The notes: generated from the sequence alone by a model not told the origin. A stretch of 64,000 nt of DNA from Paralvinella palmiformis (GCA_025642065.1 JAODUP010000573.1:629001-693000), one strand, 5' to 3'. Counted from the stretch's first letter, positions 53,221 to 63,474 are shown. A program made the numbers and translations.

Positions 53221-53727
53221 CTAGATCCCATATTTAACAGATCATTTTGCACGTTTTAGCGGCCATATTGGATTTTTAGTGGTGACACAGTTGTCGTATC
53301 ACATAAACAACCCTTCCATTTGATTCTGTGTACCTAAAAACCTAGATATAGAGCCCAACATTACATCTCTCGCACAAATATTTACTGAGTAATGGTTATT
53401 CTAATTATATCAGTCAACGAAGGCGGCCATCTTGGATTTGACAAAATCTCACTGCACAAAATATTGCACACCCTCCAGAAATTATTACCTGAGGTCATAA
53501 ATAAGTCATATCAACCGTCAAAAAAAGTCTGTACAACATTTCCCCCCTGCAGGCCAAATTCTCTATATTCCTCCTGACTATTAGGTTGAATCCCATAGTG
53601 TTGGGTGTCAAGGATTGCCGAAAACATCTTTCCTTCAGCTGGTAGGAAATATGACGCATGTATAAGTTGCTTCAGAGAACTCCCTTTTCCCTACCCAAAA
53701 AATCGACTTTTACGCGAGTATATACGG

Positions 53728-53812
53728 TAGCTTCTCTTTTCTCAGCCAGCTTGCTTTTGTAATAGAGGGAACAAAGTCCACATCATTCAGCATATCAGAC
53801 TGTTTACCTATA
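53728..53812 (-). pseudogene. THAP transposon exon 2, cut by an insertion
   Basis: The acceptor TTATTTTATAG is followed by GKQSDMLNDVDFVPSITK and ASWLRKEKL, the usual end of a THAP domain (S-G-K-x-S-D..N-x-D-x-V-P-S). It ends at the TA where the 3.1-kb element begins. Beyond that element the sequence resumes with TGTATAATATAAG and a possible donor GTAGGT (minus strand, about 50583-50595). Confidence 0.7.
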
Positions 53813-54065
53813 AAATAAATTAAACACACTTTATTGTAGTTTACCAAATAATATTATAAGTATTATAGAGGGATAGATTTACTCATGGATCCATGTAACA
53901 TTAAGCTCTAGTCATCAGACTAGTGGGCATGGCAACTCTAATTAACGCATGGGATATAGACTATATTACACAATATAACATCTATATAAACATTATAAAG
54001 CATAATTAATTTTTTTATTATAATATTACACACTTTACTGCTCAAAATACATTTTAATTTAAATG

Positions 54066-54275
54066 TAAAACAAACCTGAAACAAAGTGATCACTGCAAAT
54101 AATGTCCATTCTGACTTGACCCAGTCTGCTCTTCTGATGGCCTTAATTCACAAAAGAGGTATGTTTTCCTCAAAAGGAGTCCTTTTCCTAGGTATATTAT
54201 AAAATGACAATGCACTTTCCTTTGTTGATCTATTTGTGCAACCTACTGCACAGCAAGAATGAGGCATTGTTGCTG
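54066..54275 (-). pseudogene. THAP domain exon of the interrupted transposon
   Basis: Start codon at about 54275. MPHSCCAVGCTNRSTKESA carries C-x4-C, and SFYNIPRKRTPFEENIPLL, an in-frame TGA, AIRRADWVKSEWT and, in a shifted frame, ICSDHFVSG supply the C-x2-H pair. This is the THAP C2CH pattern with the expected central Trp. The donor GTTTGT follows at about 54065. The premature stop and frame shift inactivate it. Confidence 0.8.
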
Positions 54276-54290
54276 ATTACTAGAGCTTGA

Positions 54291-54779
54291 TGTCAGAATG
54301 TCTCTCTTCGTTATAAATGAAAATAAAGTAGCTGTGCATCTTTCTGCCACTGACTATGTGTGCGCATTGACTTGACCTACTTTAAATCAAAACATTCTGA
54401 AGTCATCTATAGGAATTGCACTCAAAAAGGTGAAATTATGAGTTTGAGTAAAAAGCTGCCCACAGGACATTCAATGCCACAGTACATTGCTTAGTGATTG
54501 CTGAGCAAAGATTTAGTATAAATTGTATATCAGTATGAAATATTAACGGTAAAGTTTAATAATATTAATACATGATTACTAAAATAGGCAATGCTTGTGT
54601 GCTATGTGACATGAAGTCCTGGAAGGATCTGCCCACCTTCAGAAAGATGGTAATGGGGTGGAATTATGTATTTGTGCTAATGTGCACTCAATACGAATAT
54701 CTTTCTTTATGTGGTTATATTGTGTATAATCCTTCATGGTCAGATGTTTAACATATATACCAACATGTGTGTGTGTATG

Positions 54780-54810
<31 letters not shown>

Positions 54811-55822
54811 GGGTCATTTCACATAATATGAACCAATGCTTCCGACCTGACCACTTCAGATGGTATTAAAAAAAAATTGTATATCAGCTACCATGGATAT
54901 GATGAGGCCTGGCACAATGTTTAGCTTTCACTAATAAATATTTTCAAACTTACACCACTTTGAAGTGCCATGGGGTACCTCTAATTATTCCGCTTCTGAA
55001 ATCGCCCTAATAACTTTTTAATTAATTCAATAATTGACACAGAATGACAGATGTGTATGTCAGTATACATATATAACCATATGCACCCTGCACAACAAAT
55101 ATTGTTCAAGGCATCCCGCCAACACTCTCACTAGCGTACCAGTACGCAATATCCAAGTTTGGATTTTGTACTTATTTAAGTTATTAGGAAGAGTCAATGT
55201 CTAGATCTATCAGTCAAATCAGAGACAGAGTGTATGTATTTGTATGTAGTGTTTTGATCTAGTCTGTAGTGTTTATATATTTGTAATCTATATATTAATT
55301 ATATTTATTTTAAATTTACAGTTAATAATGTTAATATTTCTTACTAACTAACTTAGTCTTAGAGTATTGGTTGATGATGATAACCTCAGCTCAGGCTAGA
55401 GTTATTGGACATAAAATTGACTGTAAAAACAAAAGTATTTAATTCGATTTACACATAATACGTCATATAGTCTATCAATTAGATCTATCATATGTCGATA
55501 TGATATTGATTGAATAGTTGATACCACTAAATTACTAATGACTAGATTCTAGATCAGTAAATCATGTCAGGTAGATCTACATCATCAGTACATGATCATA
55601 TGATTAAATATAATAAACCTACTTTAGATCTATGTGTTTAATGGCTACGTCTCTTTCTTCGCCGATTTCTTATTGACCAAATTTCTGAAACTACGGAATA
55701 ACTTGATAAATGGTGATCATGAAATCACATGATTCTCCCTCTCCCCCTCTCTGCTCGTGTCACTGTCACAGTGACTGTGTGTGGGGCTAGTTATGGATCT
55801 AGATTTCCGTAAGCAAGGATTT
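54291..55822. other. Intergenic, microsatellite only
   Basis: TA run at 54782-54810 after TGTGTG. The rest is AT-rich with many GATCTA/TAGATC short palindromes near 55490-55640. Nothing coding is recognised. Confidence 0.45.
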
Positions 55823-56794
55823 GGGACTATTCGCCCTCGGTTGCTTTCGCCCTAGATATAAGAAGACTATTCGCCCTTTACTGTTATTCGCCCCTAATAA
55901 AAGGCACCATTCGCATCTGTTGTGTTGTAACTAAATTGATACCAGATCCAGATTACGGAGTAGTGATGACACCGTCTGTTAAAAACTGGTCAAGTCTTGT
56001 TTTCTATGCAAGATATTTCTTATTTAATGGATCATGGCTGATGATTATATAAAAATATACGGTTATATAATAATATATATGTGTGTGTGTGTGTGTGGGT
56101 GCGTGTGCGTGTGTGTGTGTTGAAACATAGAAGTAACATTGGCAGGCAAGAACACCAATTTAACATTTGCGAAAGTAGCGGGGAAAGTAGCTGGGGGCGT
56201 TTTCAACAAACAACAAAACTTTAATTTGGTGATGTTAGTGATAAACAACTGGATAATTATGCAAATAAAAACTTGCACCATGTATGTCGGCATGATTAAT
56301 TATGTATATAATATGTGGAACCACGATACGATGGAACGCTCACTCATTTTGTTTTGAATATTAAGTTTCAAATTATTTTCAAAAGTCAATACTTAGTAGT
56401 AAATTTTAGTTTATTTTTATTGTTTTTATTTGTATGAAAATACATATATATATATGCATATATCACTGTTTTCCCAGTTTGGGCTGAGGGAATATAGGCA
56501 CATATGGTCATTTATTATAATATAGTAATCTGAAGAAAGAAAAAAATTGTCTAATTTTGTTCAGAAATATTAATATAAAAACACACTATACATAAATATA
56601 AACTACTACTATATTAATATTATAATGATATAAAACAAGGGCGAAAGTAAATTTAATAAACCAAAGATGAAAGTAAGTCAAGGGCGATGTTACTCGAGGG
56701 CGATTATAAAACTGGGCGAAACAATTTGACAGGGGAATACAAGAGAGCTTAAATATAAATAGTCTTTGGGAATACAATTGAGGGCGAATAGTCC
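55823..56794. mobile_element. TIR element with repeated TTCGCCCT motifs and a pogo/Tigger remnant
   Basis: The left end is GGGACTATTCGCCCTCGG. The right end, inward on minus from 56794, is GGACTATTCGCCCTCAATTG. Inside each end TTCGCCC-type motifs recur (55840-55915 four times; 56637-56725 four times, inverted). In the middle the minus strand (56120-56197) encodes FANVKLVFLPANVTSMFQ, which matches the L-P-x-N-x-T-S-x-x-Q strand of pogo/Tigger DDE_1 transposases. A GT/CA run (56085-56120) cuts that segment off. No target duplication was found. Confidence 0.6.
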
Positions 56795-56796
56795 AG

Positions 56797-56885
56797 TTCC
56801 CAGCAGGAGCCATTCAAAGGCGCAATGCAATTATACCCCAAATAATATATGTCTGTAAAAACCCAATAAGATATTTAAAGAATAA
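56797..56885 (-). mobile_element. L2-like LINE 3' tail
   Basis: On the plus strand it reads CCCAGCAGGAGCCATTCAAA, GGCGCAATGCAATTATACCC and TATGTCTGTAAAAACCC, the inverse of the tail at 35860-35945. It abuts the right end of the preceding TIR element. Confidence 0.75.
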
Positions 56886-57013
56886 TCTCAAGATAAAACT
56901 ACATGTTAGCCTATTACATCCCTGAATGAAACTGTTTCCAAGATAGTCTAATAGTTCCACCAGACATAACTTTCCCACCTCCTCACAATCCTATACAAAA
57001 CACTAAAACTGGT

Positions 57014-57367
57014 TTTGTTCTTCGGGGAGAATCCCCAGGCTGTCGCTTAATCAGCACAGCCTCTATGTTCGAGTGGTTGAGAAACCTCCTCCCCCACCAC
57101 TCACAGGGGAGCAGTACGGAAAGATGGAGCCGAAATACCTGAGGGTGGTCACTGCCAGAGTGTTTTACGTCCTCAGGGGTTTTTAACGTCCCCCTTTATT
57201 TTAAATAATTCAGTGGAGACGTCAGCGCCATTTAACGTGGTCATCCACCCACGATGTAGTGAGCCGAGAAATTAATCCCTGGAAAAGTTTCGACCTCTTA
57301 CGGGGTTCGAACCTGTGACCGTTGACACCAAGTGTTGGGTGCTTAACCGTTAGGCCACCGGAGCTCA
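57014..57367 (-). mobile_element. tRNA-derived SINE, family 3 (intact head)
   Basis: On the minus strand the head starts GAGCTCCGGTGGCCTAACGG (A box GTGGCCTAACGG), followed by the B box GGTTCGAACCCCG at tRNA-like spacing. The body contains ATTTCTCGGCTCACTACATC and CCATCTTTCCGTACTGCTCC and ends GGATTCTCCCCG. It is about 93% identical to the copy at 58530-58852. Confidence 0.8.
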
Positions 57368-57509
57368 CTATACTAAAACTTTAACCTTGTTCACATTATA
57401 TGTATACTACTAGTGGGTGGTGTCAATATGAATCCAGACCCTCCTGTACTGCACAATATCCGCTTGGCTACCAACAACGTTATGTTAAGATAGGAAGTCA
57501 GTATTCACC

Positions 57510-58085
57510 CGGATGCCGGTTCCCCAGTGAAGGTTTTGTCTCTTGCCCACCCGGCAAAGATTCGGTTCCCCAGTGAAGGTTTTGTCTCTTGCCCACCCGG
57601 CAAAGATTCGGTTCCCGAGTGAAGGTTTCGTCTCTTGCCCACCCGGCAAAGATTCGGTTCCCCATTGAAGATTTTGTCTCTTGCACACCCGGCAAAGATT
57701 CGGTTCCCGAGGTGAAGGTTTTGTCTCTTGCACACCCGGCAAAGATTCGGTTCCCCATTGAAGATTTTGTCTCTTGCACACCCGGCAAAGATTCGGTTCC
57801 CCATTTTTTTAAGAAGGAATTTTGTTTTTCCCCCTTGGCCCACCCCACCCGGCAAAGATTCGGTTCCCGGGTGAAGGTTTTGTCTCTTGCACACCCGGCA
57901 AAGATTCGGTTCCCCATTGAAGATTTTGTCTCTTGCACACCCGGCAAAGATTCGGTTCCCGAGTGAAGGTTTCGTCTCTTGCCCACCCGGCAAAGATTCG
58001 GTTCCCCATTGAAGATTTTGTCTCTTGCACACCCGGCAAAGATTCGGTTCCCCAGTGAAGATTTTGCCGCTTGCGCATCCGGCTA
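57510..58085. repeat. 46-bp minisatellite, about 12 copies
   Basis: The unit of 46 bases has two constant blocks, CCCGGCAAAGATTCGGTTCC and AAGGTTTTGTCTCTTGC, with alternating CAGTG, CATTG and GAGTG between them. A single irregular unit at about 57800-57845 has an extra T-rich insert. It is more GC-rich than its surroundings. All frames on both strands are open over long stretches, so the apparent proteins are artefacts. The array lies between two copies of SINE family 3. Confidence 0.95.
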
Positions 58086-58529
58086 ACATCGCTGGCAGTC
58101 CCGCTTGGTCACTGGCATTCCCTGTTTTACTAACAACTGGTGGGAGACGTAAAAATGGCGCCGAGATGGAGGATCTGTCTGCCGGTCAGAAATTGACTAA
58201 ATACCTATTCTAGGCTATTTAAATTCAAAAGGGTTTATTGAACCGTGCAAATCAAATGGATAGGCCTATGATATAATGCCATGAAAATTAAGCCAGGCAG
58301 CCTAGACCTATACTAGTTATTCCCTCATATGTTAGTAATTTGGCCAGAAATATCGCTTATATTCAAAATCAAGGACGACACGTCTTTCTTTATGTTTCGC
58401 CACACGTATGCCTTTGATATGTTGGAGATTGTAATGTTCCGTCCAGGATGAACAGTGTGGGCTTTATCGAAAACTGCTCTTTTGTGATCCGGGTCGATAG
58501 CACCTCTCTCGGGGTTTGTTTGTTTTGTT

Positions 58530-58852
58530 GTTCGGGGAGAATCCCCAGGCTGTCGCTTAATCAGCACAGCCTCTATGTTCGAGTGGTTGAGAAATCTCCT
58601 CCCCCACCACTCACAGGGGAGCAGTACGGAAAGATGGAGCCGAATTACTCTGAGGGTGGTTACTGCCAAGGTTTTTTACGTCCACAGGGATTTTTTACGT
58701 CCCCCTTTATTTTAAATAATTCAGTGGAGACGGCAGCGCCATTTAACGTGGTCAGCCACCCACGATGTAGTGAGCCGAGAAATTAATCTCTGGAAAAGTT
58801 TCGACCTCTTACGGGGTTCGAACCTGTGATCGTTGACTAGGCCACCGGAGCT
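58530..58852 (-). mobile_element. tRNA-derived SINE, family 3 (A box deleted)
   Basis: Same body as 57014-57367. The head has lost about 25 bases between the B box GGTTCGAACCTGTG (plus-strand reading) and TAGGCCACCGGAGCTC, removing the A box region. This copy could no longer be transcribed from its own promoter. Confidence 0.75.
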
Positions 58853-59889
58853 CACGGGCTTAACTAGTTTCACCTTTATTCGGTCTTATATTCACACGTG
58901 GTTGAGGGTCATTGGATGAATCGATTAGAGGCAGACAGGCCACCGCACGTGCGGCATCGCGGGCGCGTCACTCTTTGATGACCGGCGGTTGTTTTTATAC
59001 TTTGAACTCTGCCTGGTGTGTGGATGGCGTGTGTTAACCACAAATGGAATCTCTTATTTGCGGCTTTTTATGTTGGCCAAATTGTCCGTTTGCTCGGAAT
59101 AACGTCACCAGGCAAGACTGATTTTAAGACCATAGGCTGCAAAATATTCGAATGATACTCGTTTATACGACAGTGAAATATCGAATCGAAAAGTAGGAAA
59201 ATATTAGAATATTCGAAGTTTCGAATGCGATTCGACTATTAGTTCGATCCTCATAGGAAATATTAGTAATTATTCTTTGTATTTACTGACGAAATAGCTT
59301 AGAAATCCGAACGATGAACTATTGAACTTGCAGACATTGGCACCGTTGCTGATAAATTATTCATGAAATATGCGATTTGCATATCCGGCAAAATGGATCG
59401 CTCTATGAAAGTGAGCCGTGCAAATACGAACACAAAATCCGATGGTAGAATCCCGACTTTTTACATCACATAGGCAGGGGTTTCCAAAGGAATGTAGGTC
59501 TGAAGGCATTATACAATGACCCTTTTCATAGAGATCGCCAATCCTCGGCAAATCGGCCGACCAATTAGGAGCTGTCTAGCTTTTACGTCTCGCTTCGTAT
59601 TAGATTAGAAGACGATAAACAAAATGTCTCCTCAATTTGTAGAAAGGAAAGATACTTGTAGTATTAAAGATACTGACAAAAGTACAAAAAATAAGTGAAA
59701 TTAGTCTTGGATGGAGTGGTCAGCTGGTGATGTGTTGCTGGATGTCTTTATTCTCAAGTTGGATACAGCTGTTACAACTTACTGTCTGTGGTGCGACTGT
59801 GGGTATCAAAGCTGTCGCAGCTCATGCCAAGTCAGCCTCCATGCATATATTCTTTTATCGGCGTTAGCCTTATCGCGGCCATATTTTCG
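58853..59889. other. Intergenic, relatively CpG-rich, no gene supported
   Basis: 58900-59000 and 59380-59880 have more CG dinucleotides than the rest of the window, which could mark an unmethylated or promoter region. A small frame starting ATGTCTCCTCAATTTGTAG at 59623 is open for 24 codons but has no donor or homology I recognise. Confidence 0.3.
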
Positions 59890-60175
59890 ATGGCGATTTA
59901 AAATAGATATTCACAAAGTTCGATTCATTTATGTGTTTCTCAGTGAGGGGGGAGTTATAATTAGTTTAAATTTACAAGATTTACTGTAGAAAACAATGAA
60001 ATAAGTAGAACTGACCTGTCACCATCTTAGATTAGACCGCGTGGTAGTCTAATCCGTTTCTGCGCGGTGTTCAGGCGTCTCGGCCCGAAAATAATAATAA
60101 AATGAATAAAAGTCGATTTTATTTTCCTTTCAGCGGCGGGTTTCAGCTGTGATGTAAAAGAAGTATTAAAAAAAC
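59890..60175. repeat. Dispersed repeat, second copy
   Basis: GTTATAATTAGTTTAAATTT at 59955, CCGTTTCTGCGCGGTG near 60055, the CGGCGGGTTTCAGC segment and AAGTATTAAAAAAACAATGG at 60157 match parts of 10961-12295, some directly and some inverted. Confidence 0.55.
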
Positions 60176-60839
60176 AATGGTCTTAGATGAGAATATTGAA
60201 AATATCTTAGGTTAACCATTATTTTATGTTTGCATGTGAAAATGTTTATTATCATTATTTTGGTCTGAAAGTAGCCGTCTGTTACATAAAAAGTTTCAAT
60301 TTCCACCAAAATTGGAATCCAGGACAATGTATTCAAAAACCTTAAACTTGAAAATGGGGGGTGGGTCATACTGATGATTTGAAGAAAATTTCTCTTGTAA
60401 AAGACATGTTCTATCCCCACTCAATAGTATCACAATATTTAAAAAGTCAGGTCCCGATATATATTTTTTGGACTTGGGGACGCCCTCTACAGTTCAATCT
60501 ATAATGCCGGCCTTCAACGCCATTGTTCATGAGTATATTCTTGGCGAATAAATAAGTGGACGCTGAAAAGTTGAGTGAACGTCTCTTTGACCAACTTGAA
60601 TGTGTAGTCTTATATACTAGTGATATGTGAGTGTTGACCAGCCAAAACTCACAGAGATAAATAAATAGTAACATCAAACAACTGATTATGTTGACTAATT
60701 GGTTGTTTTAAGAGGATACTATAGACTACGATCACTAGTGATGCCGCATTTTCTAAAGAAGAGATTTTTTCTTTAATAACGTAAATATTTTGATATTACA
60801 AAAAGGGTGACATGAAATATGAGTTATTATACAAGATGT
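60176..60839. other. Intergenic, nothing recognised
   Basis: No repeat or coding signature identified. Confidence 0.4.
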
Positions 60840-60899
60840 GTCAAAACATAGAAGGGATGTAATCTCGCCCATCTCGTCCGGAGCTAGATCGACAGGGAC

Positions 60900-61025
60900 G
60901 AAATCGACTTAGATCGCCATACTCCCTCTAGACAGATCAGTTTGAATGGGACTTGCTTCGGGATTTGGGAAAGGTTTTCTTTAATAGCAGATGACGCTCC
61001 TAGAGAGATGTCGTTAAGAGCAGGT

Positions 61026-61028
<3 letters not shown>
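60900..61028 (-). mobile_element. LINE 3' UTR fragment related to the RNase H-bearing LINE
   Basis: AGACAGATCAGTTTGAATGG, GACTTGCTTCGGGATTTGG and TCGTTAAGAGCAGGTTTGA resemble 33920-34010 (ACAGGTCAGTTTAAATGGG, TCTTGCATCAGGACTGG, GGTGTTAAGAGC). It ends directly at a TA tract. Confidence 0.45.

Positions 61029-61081
<53 letters not shown>
61029..61081. repeat. (TA)n microsatellite
   Basis: About 26 TA units directly after TTAAGAGCAGGTTTGAA. Confidence 0.95.
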
Positions 61082-61083
<2 letters not shown>

Positions 61084-61294
61084 CATCACTTCATGCCGAT
61101 AACTTAATCAATTAAAACTATGACATCAGTACAATAAGCCCTAATGTTGTGTATTCATACGTCATATAAAAGCTTTACATTATCTTGATTAATATACAAC
61201 TGACTAATATTGATTGGTTTAATACGACATAGCATCAAATGACGCTTTATATTTTCTCTGGTGTGTATCTGGAGCCACGTCAGCCGATTGGATG

Positions 61295-61612
61295 ATAAAT
61301 TGTGATAACAAATTATTAATATTACTGTCAGTTTTGTAGATATTGGTCATTCATCATGTTTTAATGGCTACAATAAGTGTGATGTTTACATTGTTGTTAT
61401 TGACTCTATATAACAAACAAACAAACAAACAAACAAACACAAACAAACAAACAAACAAACAAACAAAAAAACAAACAAACAAACAAACAAACAAATTGTA
61501 TAACAAATTATAATATTACTGAGTTTTGTAGATATTGGTCATTACATGTTTTAATGGCCACAATAAGTTATGTTGAATTTTTTATGACTCTATATAAAAA
61601 AAAAAAAAAATA
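61295..61612. repeat. Direct duplication around an (AAAC)n tract
   Basis: 61295-61412 and 61493-61598 are near-identical: AAATTGT(G)ATAACAAATTA, TTTTGTAGATATTGGTCATT, ATGTTTTAATGGC(T/C)ACAA and GACTCTATATAA. Between them (61411-61494) lie about 20 AAAC units, and the second copy is followed by poly-A. Confidence 0.85.
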
Positions 61613-61671
61613 GTTTAATAATATACAATACACAAGCAAAAACCATTTGCAAACCAAAAAAAACGCACGTG

Positions 61672-61835
61672 TGTTGTTTACTGCGAGCTGTGGTATCAAA
61701 TGGTATGTTTTTTACGTGCTTCCGCTTTTTGTACGTAGCCTGCATGTAGCCTCTTTCCTGTGGGCGTGACATATTTGTCGCGTACGAAAAGCGAATTAGC
61801 TGATTCCCACAGGCTGATGAGTAGACCAGACAGAC
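61672..61835. repeat. Repeat pair, copy 1
   Basis: GTTGTTTACTGCGAGCT, CAAATGGTATGTTTT, TTGTACGTAGCCT, GCGTACGAAAA and AGGCTGATGAGTAGACCAGA occur in the same order at 63809-63949. Both copies adjoin CA-rich microsatellites. Confidence 0.75.
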
Positions 61836-61837
61836 GA

Positions 61838-62000
61838 ACACACACAAACAAACAACACACACACACACACTCACACATGCATACATACATACATACAAAC
61901 AAACATATATACGCCAACAAGCAAACACACATACAAACACACACACATAAATAGACAAACAACACACATACACAGAAACACACACACACACACACCGCGA
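61838..62000. repeat. CA/CATA/CAAA-rich microsatellite
   Basis: Mixed CACA, CATACATA and CAAACAAA units. Cysteine/valine-rich or threonine/histidine-rich frames here are not genes. Confidence 0.9.
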
Positions 62001-62949
62001 GTACGATCAACATTGTTATCTATAAGACGGTGATGTTAATCTTTCAATGAAAACAATAGAACAACTAGAGCTATTTTTCTGATTAATAGATATCGATTAA
62101 ATGAAACAATAAAATTATTATATCAATAAAAAGTTATAACCATAGACTACCTTTGTTATAGAGATAAGGACATTAAAGTTCACCAAAGGGCGATCTAGTT
62201 GTTGATTAAACAGTGGAATAAATTGCTACACGATTTAGCGAGTGTGTTAAAGGCACAATAACATTGTATAATGAGATTATTTCAACCCAAACTGCAACAA
62301 ACTTTCATTAGTTACACCAGTCAGATCTCAGTACACACACTTAATTGCTATTAATATATGTGTTTGGACATGTTTGACTTCCTTACAGGTAGTAAAACAA
62401 AATAGGAACATTGGCTTATTTTAAATTGTTCTAATCGAAACAGTTGTTTGATTACACTAAGAGCTCTTCATTATAAACATAGACTACAAAGGCTAACAGT
62501 TTCTAGATTCTTGTTTGAACTAAAACATTAGCTGGTATATTGTGGTATACATATTGATAATAAAGTAAATACTTTAGAATGCCTTTGCTTCCCAGATCAT
62601 CACCTAGCAACATTGATGATAAGAAAATCAACATTTCGACCCGACATCATCACTCCATTTCTCCTGAAAGATCCCTAAAAATACACCATCAAAAATAAAA
62701 ACACAACAGAAGTGAACATCAGGTGGTTGTGCCAATAGGTGACAGCCATTAGTCTCTACTCAAAATTTCAACAATAAAACATTATTTTATACAATCACAA
62801 ACATTTGAAAAAGGTTTTTAAAACTGAAACTAGTCGTGCTATTTGGGCTGAGTGGGAGATATGAAAATTATAACTAGATTTTATTATATGTACCAATATT
62901 TATGTTTTGTTTTGAATTATAGCACGCACGCACGCACGCTTTATCGCAA
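62001..62949. other. Intergenic, nothing recognised
   Basis: AT-rich sequence with a short (GCAC)n run at 62924-62938. No gene or transposon signature is identified. Confidence 0.45.
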
Positions 62950-62954
62950 CTGTC

Positions 62955-63312
62955 GTGATCTACCTTGGGTGTTCTACTCCCAAACTCCACGGCTGTAGGT
63001 GATCTGACTTGGGTGTTCTACTCCCAAACTCCACGGCTGTAGGTGATCTGACTTGGGTGTTCTACTTCCAAACTCCACGGCTGTAGGTGATCTGACTTGG
63101 GTGTTCTACTTCCAAACTCCACGGCTGTAGGTGATCTGACTTGGGTGTTCTACTCCCAAACTCCACGGCTGTAGGTGATCTGACTTGGGTGTTCTACTCC
63201 CAAACTCCACGGCTGTAGGTGATCTGACTTGGGTGTTCTACTTCCAAACTCCACGGCTGTAGGTGATCTGACTTGGGTGTTCTACTCCCAAACTCCACGG
63301 CTGTAGGTGATT
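62955..63312. repeat. 44-bp minisatellite, 8 copies
   Basis: A 44-base unit containing GTGATCTGACTTGGGTGTTC and CAAACTCCACGGCTGTAG. The only common variant is TACTCCC versus TACTTCC. The copies are almost identical, suggesting recent expansion. Confidence 0.95.
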
Positions 63313-63474
63313 CGCTTTTTGTTTTTGCTTGGCGGCTTAGGGACTGGTGAGACATTACACATGTCTCAGCAAGAAAAGTCGCCACTCTGGATTCAGTCCC
63401 CTGAAGAAACGTCCAGAGTTTGAATTCACGGTTCGAGATTCTCTGTGCCTGTGCCTTATTATACACAGCTAAAA

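Larger units (their letters stand above)
50598..53727 (+). mobile_element. TA-flanked TIR transposon with an uncharacterised gene (copy D)
   Basis: The left end is CTGTATATACTAGCGTATAA (50598). The right end, inward on minus from 53727, is CCGTATATACTCGCGTAAAA. Both lead into AGTCGA, giving inverted repeats of about 26 bases. TA flanks both sides (50596-50597, 53728-53729), and removing the element plus one TA rejoins the THAP exon. Both end regions match the gene-less copy A at 3212-4414, in inverse orientation. The middle (about 51290-53030) holds a decayed plus-strand gene described separately. TA duplication suggests the Tc1/mariner/pogo group, but no DDE transposase is seen. Confidence 0.8.
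49410..54290 (-). mobile_element. THAP / DDE_4 transposon gene, decayed and interrupted
   Basis: The minus strand carries a THAP zinc-binding exon (54066-54275), a short second exon (interrupted at 53728 by the 50598-53727 element), and a DDE_Tnp_4-type transposase (50430 down to 49410). THAP domains bind DNA through a C2CH zinc site and are found in P-type and some DDE_4 transposases. No terminal repeats for this element were identified. All parts carry stops or frame changes. Confidence 0.75.

Noticed and set aside
57485..58089. Frames of up to 194 codons with repeated N-R-I-F-A-G and Q-E-T-K
   Set aside because: Translations of the 46-bp minisatellite. Because 46 is not a multiple of 3, the same peptide cycles through all frames on both strands.
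59711..59989. Plus-strand open frame of 92 codons in the CpG-richer part
   Set aside because: No family recognised, no splice signals, and its end overlaps the dispersed repeat shared with 11946-12000.
61590..62013. Cys/Val-rich minus-strand frames resembling a secreted or membrane protein
   Set aside because: Produced by CA/CATA repeats. The same applies to the frames in 63194-63782.
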